In this document: positions 62,775-64,000 of the stretch, in pieces | How positions within the stretch are numbered: position 1 is the stretch's first letter | Layout of the letters: the number at the start of each line of letters is the position of its first letter | From: Portibacter lacus | GTDB lineage: Bacteria; Bacteroidota; Bacteroidia; Chitinophagales; Saprospiraceae | Assembly (NCBI RefSeq): GCF_021533215.1 | Contig: NZ_JAJNKA010000002.1 | Span: 547,001-611,000 of the forward strand | DNA: 64,000 nt | Reading direction: 5' to 3' | Notes under the pieces: model-generated | Told to the model about the DNA's origin: nothing | The model's database searches: none | Seen by the model: only the letters and a program-made list of their open reading frames with translations | Made by a program: the position numbers and the translations under genes

Positions 62775-63287
62775 TTAGTTTAATTTAATCTCGTCTACTA
62801 ACTGATTAACATATCCTACTTGTGCATTATCACCTTGAAGTTCTTTTTTCAATACTTTCTCAGCAATTTCTAATGCCATTGCTCCTACTTTATTCTTCAC
62901 TTCTACGATAGCTGCATTTTTTTGATTGTCAATTTCCACCTTAGCGTTTTCAATCATTTTCTTAGCCTCTTCTCTCGCTTTATCTTTTGCCTCATTAACT
63001 ATTTCTGCTTTCGTATCAGTAGCTTCTTTTAACATTTTAGCACGCTCTGTTCTAGCTTCAGCTAACAGACGCTCATTTTCAGCATTAAGATTCTGCATCT
63101 CAGCTCTTGCTTTAGCAGCTTCATCTAAAGCGCTTTGAATATCACCTTCTCTTTTTCTTAAAGCTTCTGCGATAGGTTTGAATGCAAATTTACCAATCAA
63201 TACCCAGAACAAAATAAAGATTAATGTCGTCCAAAAAATTAGACCTAAGTCTGGTTTGATTACTGAAAAGTCAACTAAATAAAACAT
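62775..63287 (-). CDS. atpF: F0 ATP synthase subunit b
   Basis: 170 residues. One membrane helix (LGLIFWTTLIFILFWVLIGK) followed by a long charged helix (REGDIQSALDEAAKARAEMQ, EAKDKAREEAKKMIENAKVE) of the peripheral stalk. 121 bases separate it from atpE, including a terminator-like hairpin. Confidence 0.96.
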   Translation of the reverse strand: MFYLVDFSVIKPDLGLIFWTTLIFILFWVLIGKFAFKPIAEALRKREGDIQSALDEAAKARAEMQNLNAENERLLAEARTERAKMLKEATDTKAEIVNEAKDKAREEAKKMIENAKVEIDNQKNAAIVEVKNKVGAMALEIAEKVLKKELQGDNAQVGYVNQLVDEIKLN

Positions 63288-63344
63288 TATATATAAAATT
63301 TAATTTTTGTCAATTTGTTAATTAGGCCACTAAAACATTGACCT

Positions 63345-63385
63345 AAAAAAGAACGGTCTGTAAGCAACCCTTACAGGATCCGTTC
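63345..63385 (-). terminator. Terminator-like hairpin between atpE and atpF
   Basis: GAACGG (63351-63356) pairs with CCGTTC (63380-63385), and CTGTAAG (63358-63364) with CTTACAG (63370-63376). On the minus strand six T follow (63350-63345). This is the form of an intrinsic terminator inside the operon. It lies 24 bases past the atpE stop and would reduce transcription of atpF and beyond. Confidence 0.75.
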
Positions 63386-63408
63386 CTTAATTTTTGATTG
63401 GGTTTTTC

Positions 63409-63618
<210 letters not shown>

Positions 63619-63634
63619 CTATTTATATATTAAA

Positions 63635-64000
63635 TTAATGGTGATGCTCTTCCACCGCCGCTCCGATATACGAAGTGGTTAGAATTGCAAACACAAAAGC
63701 TTGTATAAACGCTACTAATAATTCTATTGCCATCATAAACATGGTCAAAACTGTTGACCCAACTGCTCCTCCATATGCACCCACAGGACTTGTTCCTACG
63801 TTTCCAAATATGAAAATCAAACTTACAAATATGATAACAACGATGTGCCCTGCAGTGATATTCGCGAACAATCGCAATGTCAATGTAATAGGCTTTATAA
63901 ACATACCCAAAAACTCTACGGGTGTTAATATTGTCTTAACCCAAGCTGGCACACCTGGCATCCAGAATATATGCTGCCAATAATCTTTCTTTCCACTTAA
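63635..64000 (-). CDS. atpB: F0 ATP synthase subunit a, partial
   Basis: C-terminal ~121 residues; the frame is open to the right window edge (SGKKDYWQHIFWMPGVPAWV precedes the internal Met at 63961). TLRLFANITAGHIVVIIFVS holds the essential Arg of the proton channel; the last membrane helix is ELLVAFIQAFVFAILTTSYI, followed by GAAVEEHHH. 22 bp upstream of atpE. Confidence 0.95.
   Translation of the reverse strand, partial: LSGKKDYWQHIFWMPGVPAWVKTILTPVEFLGMFIKPITLTLRLFANITAGHIVVIIFVSLIFIFGNVGTSPVGAYGGAVGSTVLTMFMMAIELLVAFIQAFVFAILTTSYIGAAVEEHHH

Overview
The window is a Bacteroidota chromosome segment, most like the Saprospiria/Chitinophagia-type marine lineages. Evidence: an AT-rich genome (by eye roughly 36% GC), a split ATP synthase operon that runs atpB-E-F-H-A-G and stops at a terminator with no atpD/atpC after it, a TTG-N19-TAnnTTTG promoter in front of the HU gene, a type IX secretion sorting domain, TonB-dependent and SusC-like architecture, lipoproteins, GH20 hexosaminidases and a sulfatase. 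No rRNA, tRNA, CRISPR array, insertion sequence or prophage was recognised.

Layout. 0-4 kb: end of a TM-helix (MscS-associated) protein, a glycosyltransferase coupled to an AlkB-type monooxygenase, and a divergent flavin/[2Fe-2S] reductase that is the obvious electron donor, then a YceI protein behind a perfect palindromic operator candidate. 4-8.2 kb: aldo/keto reductase, QueG, UvrD/PcrA helicase. 8.4-13.7 kb: secreted cysteine-rich GCC2/GCC3-like protein, two PLP enzymes of the Cys/Met family facing away from each other, HU, small lipoprotein. 13.7-19.8 kb: two Dpp/Opp permeases, alanine:cation symporter, S46 dipeptidyl-peptidase with the DPP11-type specificity arginine. 19.87-20.95 kb: array of 229-bp tandem repeats with nested inverted repeats, abutting the wreck of a yefM-yoeB toxin-antitoxin module. 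21.2-27.5 kb: secreted unknown, sterol-desaturase-like hydroxylase, a coupled sugar isomerase/TonB receptor/TMEM220 set, methyltransferase. 27.6-33.7 kb: 2028-residue multidomain surface protein. 34.0-34.9 kb: HigBA-like module whose toxin frame carries two UGA codons. 35.2-40.7 kb: PBP4-type peptidase, lipoprotein, and a PSD1/DUF1501 pair of the planctomycete type. 40.7-44.6 kb: three overlapping genes (SbnA-like, FAD/NAD(P)-binding, Y4yA-like) that look like a small biosynthetic operon. 44.8-52 kb: outer-membrane-like protein, second UvrD-type helicase, clostripain-family T9SS substrate, MepB-like, secreted coiled-coil protein. 52-59.3 kb: methyltransferase, two tandem GH20 lipoproteins, sulfatase (amino-sugar polymer degradation). 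59.4-64 kb: ATP synthase operon.

The most interesting non-coding signal is a dispersed family of ~30-nt imperfect hairpins found at six loci. In every locus it lies about 6-60 nt past a stop codon and in the same orientation relative to that gene. Two loci carry a composite version (hairpin type 1, hairpin type 2, then iterons with a 19-bp period) in the same order. Other items worth attention are the 229-bp array, the double-UGA toxin, the SbnA/FAD/Y4yA operon, and a terminator-like hairpin between atpE and atpF. All functional statements come from reading the sequence and from memory of protein families; no database search was run.
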